Assembly (NCBI RefSeq): GCF_019734885.1
Contig: NZ_JAAXCM010000050.1
Span: 1-64,000 of the forward strand
DNA length: 64,000 nucleotides
Reading direction: 5' to 3'
DNA from: Pseudocoprococcus catus
GTDB lineage: Bacteria > Bacillota > Clostridia > Lachnospirales > Lachnospiraceae
Both the position numbers and the translations under genes were made by a program. The number at the start of each line of letters is the position of its first letter. Position 1 is the first letter of the stretch. Positions 28,826 to 38,143 of this stretch are shown piece by piece. The notes beneath the pieces were generated by a model that searched no databases, was not told the origin of the DNA, and worked only from the letters and a program-made list of their open reading frames with translations.

Positions 28826-29914
28826 TTACTGAATCTCTGCTGCGATAGCATCGCCCATTTCTTTGCAGCCAAGCTGTGTACAGCCTTCAGACATAATATC
28901 AACCGTTCTGAGTCCTTTCTTCAAAACAGCCTTAACTGCTGCTTCAATAGCATCTGCTTCCTTGTCAAGGTTTAATGAATATCTGAGCATCATAGCCGCC
29001 GAAAGAATAGTTGCGATCGGATTTGCCTGATTCGTTCCTGCAATATCCGGTGCAGAGCCATGACTTGGTTCATACAGACCAAGGCTTGTCTCGCTGAGGC
29101 TGGCGGATGACAGCATACCGATGGAACCTGTAATCTCACTTGCTTCATCAGAAAGAATGTCACCAAACATATTCTCTGTCAGAATAACATCAAACTGCCC
29201 CGGATTCTTTACAAGCTGCATCGCACAGTTGTCAACCAGCATATGGGAGTATGTCACTTCCGGATAATCCTTCGCCACTTCTTCAACAACCTTTCTCCAC
29301 AAACGTGAAGAATCAAGTACATTGGCTTTATCAACACTAATGACATTCTTGCGTCTCTTCATAGCAATCTCAAAACCTTTGATGGCAATTCTTCTGATCT
29401 CGTTCTCATCATAAGTCAGTGAATCGTAAGCTTTCAGGACCCCATTCTCCTCAACCGTCTTTCTCTCACCGAAATAAAGACCGCCTGTCAGCTCACGCAT
29501 GATCACCATATCAAATCCCTGATCACCGATAATCTCATCCTTGATCGGGCATGCTGCCTTTAATTCATCATACAGATAAGCCGGACGAATATTGGCAAAT
29601 AAACCAAGAGACTTACGAAGCTTCAGCAAACCAGCCTCCGGACGAAGGGATGGCTCCAGTTTGTACCATGGTGATGTGGTCGTATTGCCGCCGATAGAAC
29701 CCATCAGTACAGAATCGCTTGCTTTGCACTGTGCAATGGCTTCATCTGTTAATGGTACACCGCAGGCATCAATGGACTCTCCCCCCATCAGTACTCTTGT
29801 ATAATCAAATGTATGACCATACTTCTCTCCAACCTGATTCAGCACCTTCACCGCCTCATCTACAATTTCAGGACCAATACCGTCACCTTTAATTAATGCA
29901 ATCTTATAATTCAT
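28826..29914 (-). CDS. leuB: 3-isopropylmalate dehydrogenase
   Basis: LeuB oxidises 3-isopropylmalate in leucine synthesis. The 362 residues carry the beta-decarboxylating dehydrogenase signatures IALIKGDGIGPEIV, RELTGGLYFGER and NMFGDILSDEASEITGS. It is the first gene of a probable operon leuB-ilvD-ilvB-serC-serA-DUF1015 and has a recognisable promoter. The other leucine genes (leuA, leuC, leuD) are absent from the window. A divergent LysR gene lies upstream and is its likely regulator. Confidence 0.95.
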   Translation of the reverse strand: MNYKIALIKGDGIGPEIVDEAVKVLNQVGEKYGHTFDYTRVLMGGESIDACGVPLTDEAIAQCKASDSVLMGSIGGNTTTSPWYKLEPSLRPEAGLLKLRKSLGLFANIRPAYLYDELKAACPIKDEIIGDQGFDMVIMRELTGGLYFGERKTVEENGVLKAYDSLTYDENEIRRIAIKGFEIAMKRRKNVISVDKANVLDSSRLWRKVVEEVAKDYPEVTYSHMLVDNCAMQLVKNPGQFDVILTENMFGDILSDEASEITGSIGMLSSASLSETSLGLYEPSHGSAPDIAGTNQANPIATILSAAMMLRYSLNLDKEADAIEAAVKAVLKKGLRTVDIMSEGCTQLGCKEMGDAIAAEIQ

Positions 29915-29963
29915 GATAATCTCCCTTTCCCGGACAAACGGCCTTGCATTTGCGTTAAAATCT

Positions 29964-29992
29964 ATAATAAACTATTTTTTGGGGAATTTCAA
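29964..29992 (-). promoter_or_regulatory. promoter of the leuB operon
   Basis: On the minus strand TTGAAA, a 17-base spacer and TATTAT lie about 50 bases before leuB. The -35 box is part of GTTGAAATTCC, which occurs again in opposite orientation at 30077-30087 near the lysR promoter. Confidence 0.7.
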
Positions 29993-30033
29993 CTGTAATT
30001 ACGTAAAAATTTACCTTGTTAACGTATAAAACT

Positions 30034-30057
30034 AAAAACACCAGGTAAAACTGGTGT
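30034..30057 (-). terminator. terminator-like hairpin inside the leuB-lysR intergenic region
   Basis: On the minus strand ACACCAG pairs with CTGGTGT around a 6-base loop and is followed by TTTTTAGTTTTA, a good intrinsic terminator. No gene is visible upstream of it on this strand except a possible 13-codon frame (MTPVLPGVFSFIR) starting just before the hairpin. It may end a short transcript or insulate the leuB promoter. Confidence 0.6.
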
Positions 30058-30091
30058 CATTTGCCGTCCTTTTTCTGTTGAAATTCCAGTG

Positions 30092-30121
30092 TTGTTATTG
30101 TACCATAATTAGATGTATAAT
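30092..30121 (+). promoter_or_regulatory. promoter of the LysR gene
   Basis: TTGTTA, an 18-base spacer and TATAAT lie 55 bases before the lysR start. Confidence 0.6.
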
Positions 30122-30175
30122 AGAAATATATATTACGAATATTGGTTATAAGTTACAGTTATAGGAGGAAAATCC

Positions 30176-31063
30176 ATGGATACCAACCTTTCTTTATACC
30201 GCATTTTTTATACCGTTGCCCAATGCGGCTCCATCTCCGCTGCTGCCAGACGGCTCTACATTAGTCAGCCTGCCATCAGCAAATCCATCAGCAGTCTTGA
30301 AAGCGAACTTCAGACACACCTCTTCGAACGTACCTCCCGTGGTGTTTCTCTGACAGAAGAAGGGCTGCTGCTTTTTCATCATGTATCGGACGCTTTCCAC
30401 TCTCTTGAAGCAGGAGAAGCGGAACTCTCCCGCTTTCGTGATATGGGACTTGGGCACCTTACCATCGGCGTCAGCACAACTCTCTGCAGGTACCGCCTGC
30501 TGCCTTATCTGAAAACATTTATTGCGCAGTATCCGCATATTAGTATCAATATTTCCTGCCAGTCCACCAACCATACACTGGATATGCTCAGAGACGGCTC
30601 TATTGATCTTGGCCTGGTGGCCAAACCGGAAGACACCGGACATATTTCCTTTGTTTCACAGGGAAGAATCGAGGATGTTTTCGTCTGTACGCCCAACTAT
30701 CTCAACAATCTTCAGATGCGCACACAGGTCTCCGGCCTGGATCTGCTCAATGCCGGCACACTAATGCTTCTTGACAAAGCCAATGCATCCCGGCAGTTTA
30801 TTGATTATTTCCTTGAGGAAAATCACATTCATGCCTCCAATCTGATTGAGATCACAACAATGGACCTTCTGATTGAATTCGCCAGAACCGGTCTTGGCAT
30901 TGCCTGTGTCATCAGAGATTTTGTCGCTGACGACCTGAAAAGCGGCCTTCTCGTCGAAATCCCCACCCCGCAGACTATTCACCCGAGAGAAATTGGATTT
31001 GCCTGGAAAAGGGGCCGATCATCCCACCGTTTTCTCAACGCTTTCATTGATTTCGTTTCTTAG
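30176..31063 (+). CDS. LysR-family transcriptional regulator, divergent from leuB
   Basis: A 295-residue LysR-type regulator with an N-terminal winged helix (SISAAARRLYISQPAISKSI) and a type 2 periplasmic-binding-like effector domain from about residue 90 to the end. Proteins of this family usually control the divergent gene and themselves, with a small molecule as co-inducer. Here the target is most likely the leuB-ilvD-ilvB-serC-serA operon. The ligand cannot be told from sequence; a branched-chain intermediate is a reasonable guess. The ribosome-binding site AGGAGG is strong. Confidence 0.93.
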   Translation: MDTNLSLYRIFYTVAQCGSISAAARRLYISQPAISKSISSLESELQTHLFERTSRGVSLTEEGLLLFHHVSDAFHSLEAGEAELSRFRDMGLGHLTIGVSTTLCRYRLLPYLKTFIAQYPHISINISCQSTNHTLDMLRDGSIDLGLVAKPEDTGHISFVSQGRIEDVFVCTPNYLNNLQMRTQVSGLDLLNAGTLMLLDKANASRQFIDYFLEENHIHASNLIEITTMDLLIEFARTGLGIACVIRDFVADDLKSGLLVEIPTPQTIHPREIGFAWKRGRSSHRFLNAFIDFVS

Positions 31064-31068
31064 CACTG

Positions 31069-31110
31069 AAAACAGCATTGCGAAATTCTCTTTCACAATG
31101 CTGTTTTTTT
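31069..31110 (+). terminator. terminator of the LysR gene
   Basis: AAAACAGCATTG pairs with CAATGCTGTTTT and runs into seven or more T. It starts 5 bases after the stop codon. Confidence 0.92.
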
Positions 31111-31156
31111 ACGGCTCATTTAAAATTAAACATCCGTTTTTTATTGTCTTTCACTA

Positions 31157-32641
31157 TTATTTTTCAGGATAAAAGCCTGACGGTGCTTCAGAAAGATTGA
31201 TCATAATATTCTTCATCTGTGTATAATGTTCAAGAATCACTTTATGTGTCTCTCTTCCAATGCCAGACTGCTTGTAGCCACCAAACGGTGCACCTGCCGG
31301 AATCGCATTGTAAGTATTGACCCACATTCTACCTGTTTCAATCGCTCTTGATACACGGATCGCACGATTGATATCTCTTGTCCATACGGCACCACCAAGA
31401 CCGTATTTGCTGTCATTGGCCATCACAATCACTTCGTCCTCTGTCTTGAACTTGATCACACATGCAACCGGTCCGAAAATCTCTTCCTGAGCCACGCGCA
31501 TATCATTTGTAACATTCGTGATCAGTGTCGGTTTCATAAATGCACCTTTTGCAAGTTCACCTTCCGTACATCTCTCACCGCCACAAGCAATAGTTGCACC
31601 TTCTGATTTTGCGATATCTATATAGGAAAGGATCTTCTTAAGCTGCCCTTCATTAATCTGTGAACCCATCTGTGTATCCTGTTCCCACGGAAGACCGACT
31701 TTCACATGATTAAATGCTTTCACAGCAGCTTCTACAAACTTGTCATAAATACCTTCTTGGACAAATACTCTTGAACCAGCGCAGCAGACCTGACCCTGAT
31801 TGAACAAAATACCAAGCTGCAGACCATCTAATGCCATATCCCACTTGCAGTCATCAAAGAAAATATTTGCTGATTTACCGCCAAGTTCCAGTGTGGACGG
31901 AATCAGTTTCTCTGCCGCTGCCAGTGCGACATCTCTGCCGACCTCTGTAGAACCTGTAAATGCCAGTTTTCTGAAACCTTTATGTTTTAACATTGAATTG
32001 CCAACGCCAGAACCGGAACCTGTGATTACATTAAAGACACCTGCCGGAAGAACATCCTGAATCAGTCTCGCAAACTCAAGCACACTCAAAGATGTTGTGC
32101 TAGAAGGTTTAAAGACGGTACAGCATCCGCTTGCAAGAACTGGTGCCAACTTCCATGCAGCCATCAAAAATGGGAAATTCCAAGGTACAATCTGACCAAC
32201 AACACCAATCGGCTCTCTGAGAATCAGACTCATTGTATTGCCATCCAGCATAGAAGCCGTTCCTTCTTCAGCCAGAACAGCACCTGCAAAATATCTGAAA
32301 TGTTCAGCCGAATAAGGAATATCAATTGCCATTGTCTCACGAATCGGTTTGCCATTATCTAACGTCTCTACCATTGCAAGATGCTCTGCATTCTCATCGA
32401 TAATGTCCGCAATTCTATTCAGAATCTTCGCTCTCTCTGCAGGTGTTGTCTGTTTCCATGAATCCCATGCTTTCCATGCACTATCTACAGCAAGATCAAG
32501 ATCTGCATCTGTCGCCTGTGCACACTCTGCCAGTAGTTCGCCATTAGCCGGATTGTAGCTCTTAAATGTCTTTCCGTCAGAAGCCGGCTGCCACTGACCA
32601 TTAATAAATAAACCGTATTTTTCCTGTAAACAAGTCTTCAT
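31157..32641 (-). CDS. NAD(P)-dependent aldehyde dehydrogenase
   Basis: A 494-residue member of the ALDH superfamily, oxidising an aldehyde to a carboxylic acid. Family motifs are complete: the NAD-binding GSTEVGRDVA, the general base Glu in LELGGKSANIFF, the catalytic cysteine in NQGQVCCAGSRVF, and the C-terminal GGYKQSGIGRETH. It resembles broad-range betaine- or phenylacetaldehyde-type ALDHs; the true substrate cannot be named. I start at MKTCLQEKYG, 7 bases after a GGGGGG site; six upstream codons are possible but lack a site. It is a single gene with a clear promoter. Confidence 0.95.
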   Translation of the reverse strand: MKTCLQEKYGLFINGQWQPASDGKTFKSYNPANGELLAECAQATDADLDLAVDSAWKAWDSWKQTTPAERAKILNRIADIIDENAEHLAMVETLDNGKPIRETMAIDIPYSAEHFRYFAGAVLAEEGTASMLDGNTMSLILREPIGVVGQIVPWNFPFLMAAWKLAPVLASGCCTVFKPSSTTSLSVLEFARLIQDVLPAGVFNVITGSGSGVGNSMLKHKGFRKLAFTGSTEVGRDVALAAAEKLIPSTLELGGKSANIFFDDCKWDMALDGLQLGILFNQGQVCCAGSRVFVQEGIYDKFVEAAVKAFNHVKVGLPWEQDTQMGSQINEGQLKKILSYIDIAKSEGATIACGGERCTEGELAKGAFMKPTLITNVTNDMRVAQEEIFGPVACVIKFKTEDEVIVMANDSKYGLGGAVWTRDINRAIRVSRAIETGRMWVNTYNAIPAGAPFGGYKQSGIGRETHKVILEHYTQMKNIMINLSEAPSGFYPEK

Positions 32642-32709
32642 ATGTTGTCCCCCCTTCATTGTGTAAAAAATGACTTGATGCTCGAGCCTTCAGTTCCTTT
32701 GATGTCTTC

Positions 32710-32738
32710 ATCTTAGCACCAAATTGTTTTATAGTCAA
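32710..32738 (-). promoter_or_regulatory. promoter of the aldehyde dehydrogenase gene
   Basis: On the minus strand TTGACT, a 17-base spacer and TAAGAT lie 69 bases before the start codon. Confidence 0.7.
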
Positions 32739-33005
32739 CAATAATTTATAGTTTAACGCTCTTATTGTCAGACTTCGATGTTTATTTAACATTATTTTCA
32801 GTTTATATTTTAATTGTTTTAGCATTTATTCACAATTATTTATTTGATTTGTGAGCAGACTAGCCAAATTTAATTGTATTTATTTAAATACAATTTGTCT
32901 TTTTCCAAACGGTATCCTTTCCGTTTGGAAAGTGTTTTTTCCGAATGAAACGTTTCCATCGTTAATTTCTTTTCAAAAAAATGTGTTTAAACGTATCGCT
33001 TGTCA
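32739..33005. other. AT-rich intergenic stretch with two strong hairpins
   Basis: No gene is visible. One hairpin has arms AATTGTATTT and AAATACAATT (32872-32895). A second has arms TTTCCAAACGG and CCGTTTGGAAA (32902-32931), followed on the plus strand by GTGTTTTTT, terminator-like although no plus-strand gene precedes it. GAAACGTTTC at 32947-32956 is a perfect palindrome resembling half-sites of catabolite-control (cre) elements, but it does not fit the full consensus. These could be operators for the aldehyde dehydrogenase gene. Confidence 0.4.
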
Positions 33006-33040
33006 CAAAAAAAGAAGCCATCCCTCTTTCGAGTGATGAC
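33006..33040 (-). terminator. terminator of ilvC
   Basis: On the minus strand a stem closing a GAAA tetraloop (GTCATC...CTC with GAG...GATGGC) is followed by TTCTTTTTTTG. It lies 36 bases after the ilvC stop. Confidence 0.85.
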
Positions 33041-33075
33041 CTCTCTTATCGTTATTCTCTTGAAAAACAGAAGAA

Positions 33076-34161
<1,086 letters not shown>

Positions 34162-34177
34162 TTATCACTCCTGCCTG

Positions 34178-34702
34178 TTAAAAGCTCTTCGCCTTCAAAG
34201 GCACAACACACTCTGAACCGCGTTCCAGACCTGTCAGGCCTGTACTGGCAACTTCAAGTATCTCATAGCCATCCAGCAGATTAATAAATGCATCCAGTTT
34301 CTCCTGTTTGCCTGTCAGCTCGATGATCATAGAATCCCTTGTCACATCCACCACTTTGCCGTGGAAAATGCTGCTGACTGCCATAATAGACTGACGGTTT
34401 TCCGGAAGTACCCGGATCTTCACAAGCATCAGTTCACGACAGACCGAATCTACTGCTGTCAAATCTGTCACATAGATCACATCTTCCAGCTTTCTGACCT
34501 GTTTCTCAATCTGTTCCAGTACCTGCTCATCACCATGAACAACTACTGTAATTCTGGAAAATCTTGGATCCAGTGTATCACATCCTGTAAAACTGTCCAG
34601 GTTGAAGCCTCGTCTGCTGAACATACCGGAAACACGACTGGTAACACCATAGTTATTCTCCACCAGCATCGTTAATATCTTCTTGCGTTCTTTCATGTTC
34701 AA
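34178..34702 (-). CDS. ilvN: acetolactate synthase, small (regulatory) subunit
   Basis: The small subunit binds valine and controls the catalytic subunit IlvB. The 174-residue protein has an N-terminal ACT domain (LTMLVENNYGVTSRVSGMFS, RRGFNLDSF) and a C-terminal domain of the ALS_ss_C type (LMLVKIRVLPENRQSIM, FHGKVVDV). It precedes ilvC in a two-gene unit. It is physically separated from ilvB, which is unusual because the subunits are generally encoded together. Confidence 0.95.
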   Translation of the reverse strand: MNMKERKKILTMLVENNYGVTSRVSGMFSRRGFNLDSFTGCDTLDPRFSRITVVVHGDEQVLEQIEKQVRKLEDVIYVTDLTAVDSVCRELMLVKIRVLPENRQSIMAVSSIFHGKVVDVTRDSMIIELTGKQEKLDAFINLLDGYEILEVASTGLTGLERGSECVVPLKAKSF

Positions 34703-34777
34703 TTACATCCTTTCCCCGAAGCGACCTGCATGCATTCCCGGCAAGCCTGCCTTCTTTCGGCATGACTGTCAACGCTT

Positions 34778-34806
34778 ATTTTAGCAATATGTCCTCTGTT
34801 TGTCAA
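34778..34806 (-). promoter_or_regulatory. promoter of ilvN-ilvC
   Basis: On the minus strand a consensus TTGACA, a 17-base spacer and TAAAAT are seen 75 bases before ilvN. The leader is GC-rich and can form short stems (for example GGCA/TGCC), but I see no T-box or leader peptide. Confidence 0.8.
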
Positions 34807-35024
34807 TAGATTTCACTGAATTGCAGTAATATTTTATCTGTTTAAAGTTAGAAAATTTTGTTTTGCTGCAAAAGGCTTTTTCTCAATACCAATATCATGT
34901 ATACATTCCGTATATTCTCTTCAGCCATTGTCGTAAACTTTATGATATGATACACTTCTATAATAAAGTAAATCAAAACAATTTGATTTGACAGATACCA
35001 AAAACTTTTTAGGAGGCGTGTATC
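34807..35024 (+). promoter_or_regulatory. upstream region of the hydroxyacid dehydrogenase gene with an operator-like palindrome
   Basis: AAATCAAA and TTTGATTT face each other across ACAA at 34970-34989, about 35 bases before the start codon. A candidate promoter TTGTCG, 17 bases, TACACT lies just upstream. Nothing else is recognisable in the stretch. Confidence 0.45.
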
Positions 35025-35894
35025 ATGATTAAAAATGTTGGTTTTATCGGTGCCGGTGTCATGGGCAAGTCCATGATCCGCAATCTGATGAAAAAAGGGT
35101 TTCAGGTAACAGTTTATTCAAGAACAAAGTCAAAAGCTGAAGACATTATCGCAGAAGGTGCCATCTGGCGTGATTCTGCCGCTGAATGTGCTAAAGGTCA
35201 GGACGTCATCATCACCATTGTCGGTTTTCCAAAGGATGTGGAAGAAACTTATTTTGGCGAAAAGGGTATCATTGCCAATTCCGAAGACAATGCCATTCTC
35301 ATTGACATGACCACTTCCAGCCCAAAACTGGCTGCTAAGATTTATGATGAAGCCAAAGCAGCCGGCAAGCACGCCTTAGATGCACCTGTTTCCGGCGGTG
35401 ACTCCGGTGCCAAAGCCGGCACATTAAGCATCATGGTGGGCGGCGACAAAGATATCTTTGAGCAGGCCATGCCTGTTTTTGAAGCTATGGGCACCAATAT
35501 TATTTATGAAGGTGCTGCCGGATGCGGGCAGCATACCAAAATGGCCAACCAGATTGCCCTGACAGGCTGTATTGCCGGTGTCTGCGAAGCCATCACCTAT
35601 GCCAGAAAAACAGGTCTTGATATTCAGACAATGCTTGACAGTATCAGTGCCGGCGCAGCAGGCAGCTGGCAGATGAGCAATATGGCTCCGCGTATGCTCA
35701 AAGGCGATTTTAACCCTGGATTTTTCATCAAACATTATATCAAAGACATGAATATTGCCACAGAAGAAGGCCGTGAAGCCGGTGCAGACCTTTCCATCTC
35801 AGAAGCAGTTCTGGCTATTTACAAAGATCTTGAAGCCAAAGGCCTCGGCGATCTGGGCACACAGGCGTTGCTGAAACATTATCTGGATGTATAA
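35025..35894 (+). CDS. NAD(P)-dependent beta-hydroxyacid dehydrogenase
   Basis: A 289-residue enzyme of the 3-hydroxyisobutyrate dehydrogenase / tartronate semialdehyde reductase family. Visible motifs are the Rossmann start VGFIGAGVMGKSMIRNL, the substrate loop DAPVSGGDSGAKAGTLSIMV near residue 120, and the catalytic lysine in GQHTKMANQI near residue 170. Substrate is not decided by sequence: 3-hydroxyisobutyrate, tartronate semialdehyde, succinic semialdehyde or hydroxypyruvate-like acids are possible. It stands alone with its own promoter and terminator beside the ilv genes. AGGAGG precedes the start. Confidence 0.93.
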   Translation: MIKNVGFIGAGVMGKSMIRNLMKKGFQVTVYSRTKSKAEDIIAEGAIWRDSAAECAKGQDVIITIVGFPKDVEETYFGEKGIIANSEDNAILIDMTTSSPKLAAKIYDEAKAAGKHALDAPVSGGDSGAKAGTLSIMVGGDKDIFEQAMPVFEAMGTNIIYEGAAGCGQHTKMANQIALTGCIAGVCEAITYARKTGLDIQTMLDSISAGAAGSWQMSNMAPRMLKGDFNPGFFIKHYIKDMNIATEEGREAGADLSISEAVLAIYKDLEAKGLGDLGTQALLKHYLDV

Positions 35895-35966
35895 CATTCA
35901 CATATAGCATTCATATTGTTATTTGTACTTACATTCAGTCGGTCAACCGGCGGTCTGTTTGACACA

Positions 35967-36034
35967 AAAAGCACGTATGCTCCGGATTTCTCTTATCTCT
36001 TATTAAGAAATCATCTGGAATCATACGTGCTTTT
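35967..36034. terminator. bidirectional terminator
   Basis: AAAAGCACGTATG pairs exactly with CATACGTGCTTTT, with T-runs on both strands. It lies between the hydroxyacid dehydrogenase and the convergent ABC-transporter operon. Confidence 0.9.
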
Positions 36035-36056
36035 AGCCTGTTCGGAAATCACCTTC

Positions 36057-36701
36057 CTACAGTTCTCTATTCATATAAAATCTTTCTGATAATTTCATCG
36101 AAATCACAAATAATACGGATGCAATGACCGCCGCTGCTCCCATGTAAGTCGGATTTGCCATAAAAAATCCAAGGGTCTCTTTGTTCTGTATCGTATCTGA
36201 AACATTTACGCCAAAGGTCACAAAACCTACGCAGAAAATAACAACAACCGCAATATACATAATCCTGCCCTTTTCAGAGCCAAATTTATAAATCATCGGC
36301 AGACAAATTGCTGAAAACAGATATCCCACCGCCCATATCAGGCAAAACACTCCAAATACCCATATCGGATCAAAATTGCCTCTGACTGCACCGGCCAGAC
36401 TATGGGCTGCTGCAAGAAGAACTGACAATCCGCTGACCAGTATGCACGATATGACATATTGTGAATCTACAATCTGTTTTCTTGTATATGGAAGAGTTTC
36501 ACAATACTGCTGCCATTTACTCCGCTCATCATAGGACAACAACGTAACACAATTAATACCGCACAGTACAGCCGGATAGGCCAGCATAAAAAGATTGCTC
36601 TGATCAACCAGTGAACATGTGCCAAACACAAGTGCGATCAAGCCATAAATCCGGCAATACCTTAATATCATATAATAATCCTTCAGCAAAAGTCCTTTCA
36701 T
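36057..36701 (-). CDS. ABC-2 type transporter permease subunit
   Basis: A 214-residue membrane protein with about six hydrophobic segments, beginning MKGLLLKDYYMILRYCRIYG. The cytosolic loop with LPYTRKQIVDSQY is typical of small ABC-2 permeases found next to YtrA-type regulators. It shares one base with the stop of the ATPase gene (TAATG), so both are co-translated. Substrate unknown; such pairs often export peptides or drugs or answer to cell-envelope stress. Confidence 0.88.
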   Translation of the reverse strand: MKGLLLKDYYMILRYCRIYGLIALVFGTCSLVDQSNLFMLAYPAVLCGINCVTLLSYDERSKWQQYCETLPYTRKQIVDSQYVISCILVSGLSVLLAAAHSLAGAVRGNFDPIWVFGVFCLIWAVGYLFSAICLPMIYKFGSEKGRIMYIAVVVIFCVGFVTFGVNVSDTIQNKETLGFFMANPTYMGAAAVIASVLFVISMKLSERFYMNREL

Positions 36702-37543
36702 TACACACTCCCCCTTACCATCATCACAAATAACGCTTCAAGATCAACCGGTCCAGCCTCCATGCCTGTCGGCAGCGCATCTCGTCTGACAACAGCTTCC
36801 ACGCCGTAAGGTGACTGACGTTTGCCGATCACCGCACATGCGTCTATTTCGTCCAACTGTGCCTTCGTACATCGAATCAAACCGTATAACTCGGATAGAC
36901 GATCCTTTTCCTCGCAAAGTACAAGACATCCCTGATGCATAAATGCAATATAGTCACAGATTTTCTCAAGATCACTGACAATATGAGACGAAACAAGCAC
37001 TGCATGATCTTCATCTCTTGTAAAATCATTCAGAAGATCAAGTACATCGTCTCTCACAACCGGATCCAACCCACTTGTGGCTTCATCCAGAATAAGCAGT
37101 TTCGGATGATGAGACATAGCAACTGCAATGCCGATCTTCATCTTCATACCCTTGGAATACTCACCAAATTTCTTCTGATCCGCAACTCCCAGTTTCACAC
37201 AAAGTGCTTCAAAATAGTCTGAATCCCAGTTTTTAAATGTAAGGGCCATAATATTGCCAACCTGCCGTCTGTTCAGACACTCCGGCAAGCCGACTTCATC
37301 CAACACAACGCCGATATCTTCCTTCAATGACTGCATCTCTGTCACATTGTCTCTTCCTAATATAGAAATACTTCCGCAATCCCGGTGGATCATATTCAGA
37401 ATCAGCTTAATAGTCGTACTCTTTCCTGCGCCATTCTCACCAACTAAGCCCATAATGCAGCCGCCGGGCAATGTCAGATTCAGATGCTCCAGATTGAAAT
37501 CCTTATAGCTTTTACTTAAATCCCTGATCTCTATTGCATTCAT
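36701..37543 (-). CDS. ABC transporter ATP-binding protein
   Basis: A 280-residue ATPase with Walker A GENGAGKSTT near residue 39, the signature YSKGMKMKIGIAVAMS (a variant of LSGGQ), Walker B LLILDEATSGLDP and the switch histidine in VLVSSHIVSDLEKI. The C-terminal extension of about 60 residues is typical of drug- or antibiotic-exporter ATPases. It follows the GntR gene without a gap (TAA-ATG) and precedes the permease. Confidence 0.95.
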   Translation of the reverse strand: MNAIEIRDLSKSYKDFNLEHLNLTLPGGCIMGLVGENGAGKSTTIKLILNMIHRDCGSISILGRDNVTEMQSLKEDIGVVLDEVGLPECLNRRQVGNIMALTFKNWDSDYFEALCVKLGVADQKKFGEYSKGMKMKIGIAVAMSHHPKLLILDEATSGLDPVVRDDVLDLLNDFTRDEDHAVLVSSHIVSDLEKICDYIAFMHQGCLVLCEEKDRLSELYGLIRCTKAQLDEIDACAVIGKRQSPYGVEAVVRRDALPTGMEAGPVDLEALFVMMVRGSV

Positions 37544-37918
37544 TTACTCATCCTCCTCCAGAATACGAAACATCTCAATGATATCCTCCAGACTCAATCC
37601 ACATGGCATCGCCAGCTTTCGTATCTCCTGTATATAGCCTTCAATCTTCTTCAAGTTCTCCTCACGCAGTAATTCCACATTCTTCGGTGCCACAAAACTG
37701 CCTTTGCCTGCAACTGTATAGATAAATCTTTCCTTCTCCAGTTCCTCATAAGCGCGCTTTGTTGTGATCACACTGATCCTCAGATCCTTCGCCAGACTCC
37801 TGATAGAAGGAAGAGACTCATCTTCCTGCAAGTCACCGCCGATAATCTGCGCCTTGATCTGTGAATAAATCTGATCATAAATCGGGGCACCGCTTTTATT
37901 ATCTATAAAAATATTCAC
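37544..37918 (-). CDS. GntR/YtrA-family repressor of the ABC exporter operon
   Basis: A 124-residue YtrA-type regulator: PIYDQIYSQIKAQIIGGDLQ, LPSIRSLAKDLRISVITTKR and FIYTVAGKGSFVA form the winged helix. I choose the GTG start (VNIFIDNKSG) because AGGAGG stands 7 bases before it; the upstream in-frame residues overlap the promoter. In Bacillus, YtrA represses its own ABC operon and is released by cell-wall antibiotics. The adjoining operator makes the same autoregulation likely here. Confidence 0.9.
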   Translation of the reverse strand: MNIFIDNKSGAPIYDQIYSQIKAQIIGGDLQEDESLPSIRSLAKDLRISVITTKRAYEELEKERFIYTVAGKGSFVAPKNVELLREENLKKIEGYIQEIRKLAMPCGLSLEDIIEMFRILEEDE

Positions 37919-37936
37919 GCCCTTGCCTCCTTGCTT

Positions 37937-37978
37937 ACTGTATATATACAGTATATACAGTAAATCCAGTTTTGTCAA
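37937..37978 (-). promoter_or_regulatory. promoter and palindromic operator of the GntR-ABC operon
   Basis: On the minus strand TTGACA, a 17-base spacer and TATACT form a near-consensus promoter (-35 at 37973-37978, -10 at 37950-37955). The perfect 16-bp palindrome ACTGTATATATACAGT (37937-37952) overlaps the -10 edge and the start point, and a further half-site TATACAGTA overlaps the -10. This is the expected place for a repressor site. Confidence 0.82.
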
Positions 37979-38143
37979 GACACATCTCACGACTCTCTTA
38001 TTTTATTTTTAATTTATAATTCTCCTGGATTTTATAAACTTTTCATTTAATCGACAACGACTTTTTACAGAATCTGCTTCCATGCCGATTTATAATAGTT
38101 GAACACTCGCAAAAAATAGATTATAATAAAAGGAGGATACACA

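Noticed and set aside
32601-32825. 74-codon open frame overlapping the aldehyde dehydrogenase start
   Set aside because: It covers the promoter and ribosome-binding site of the dehydrogenase gene and has no site of its own.
32944-32958. cre-like palindrome GAAACGTTTC upstream of the aldehyde dehydrogenase
   Set aside because: It does not fit the full catabolite-responsive consensus, so it is not called as a regulatory site on its own.
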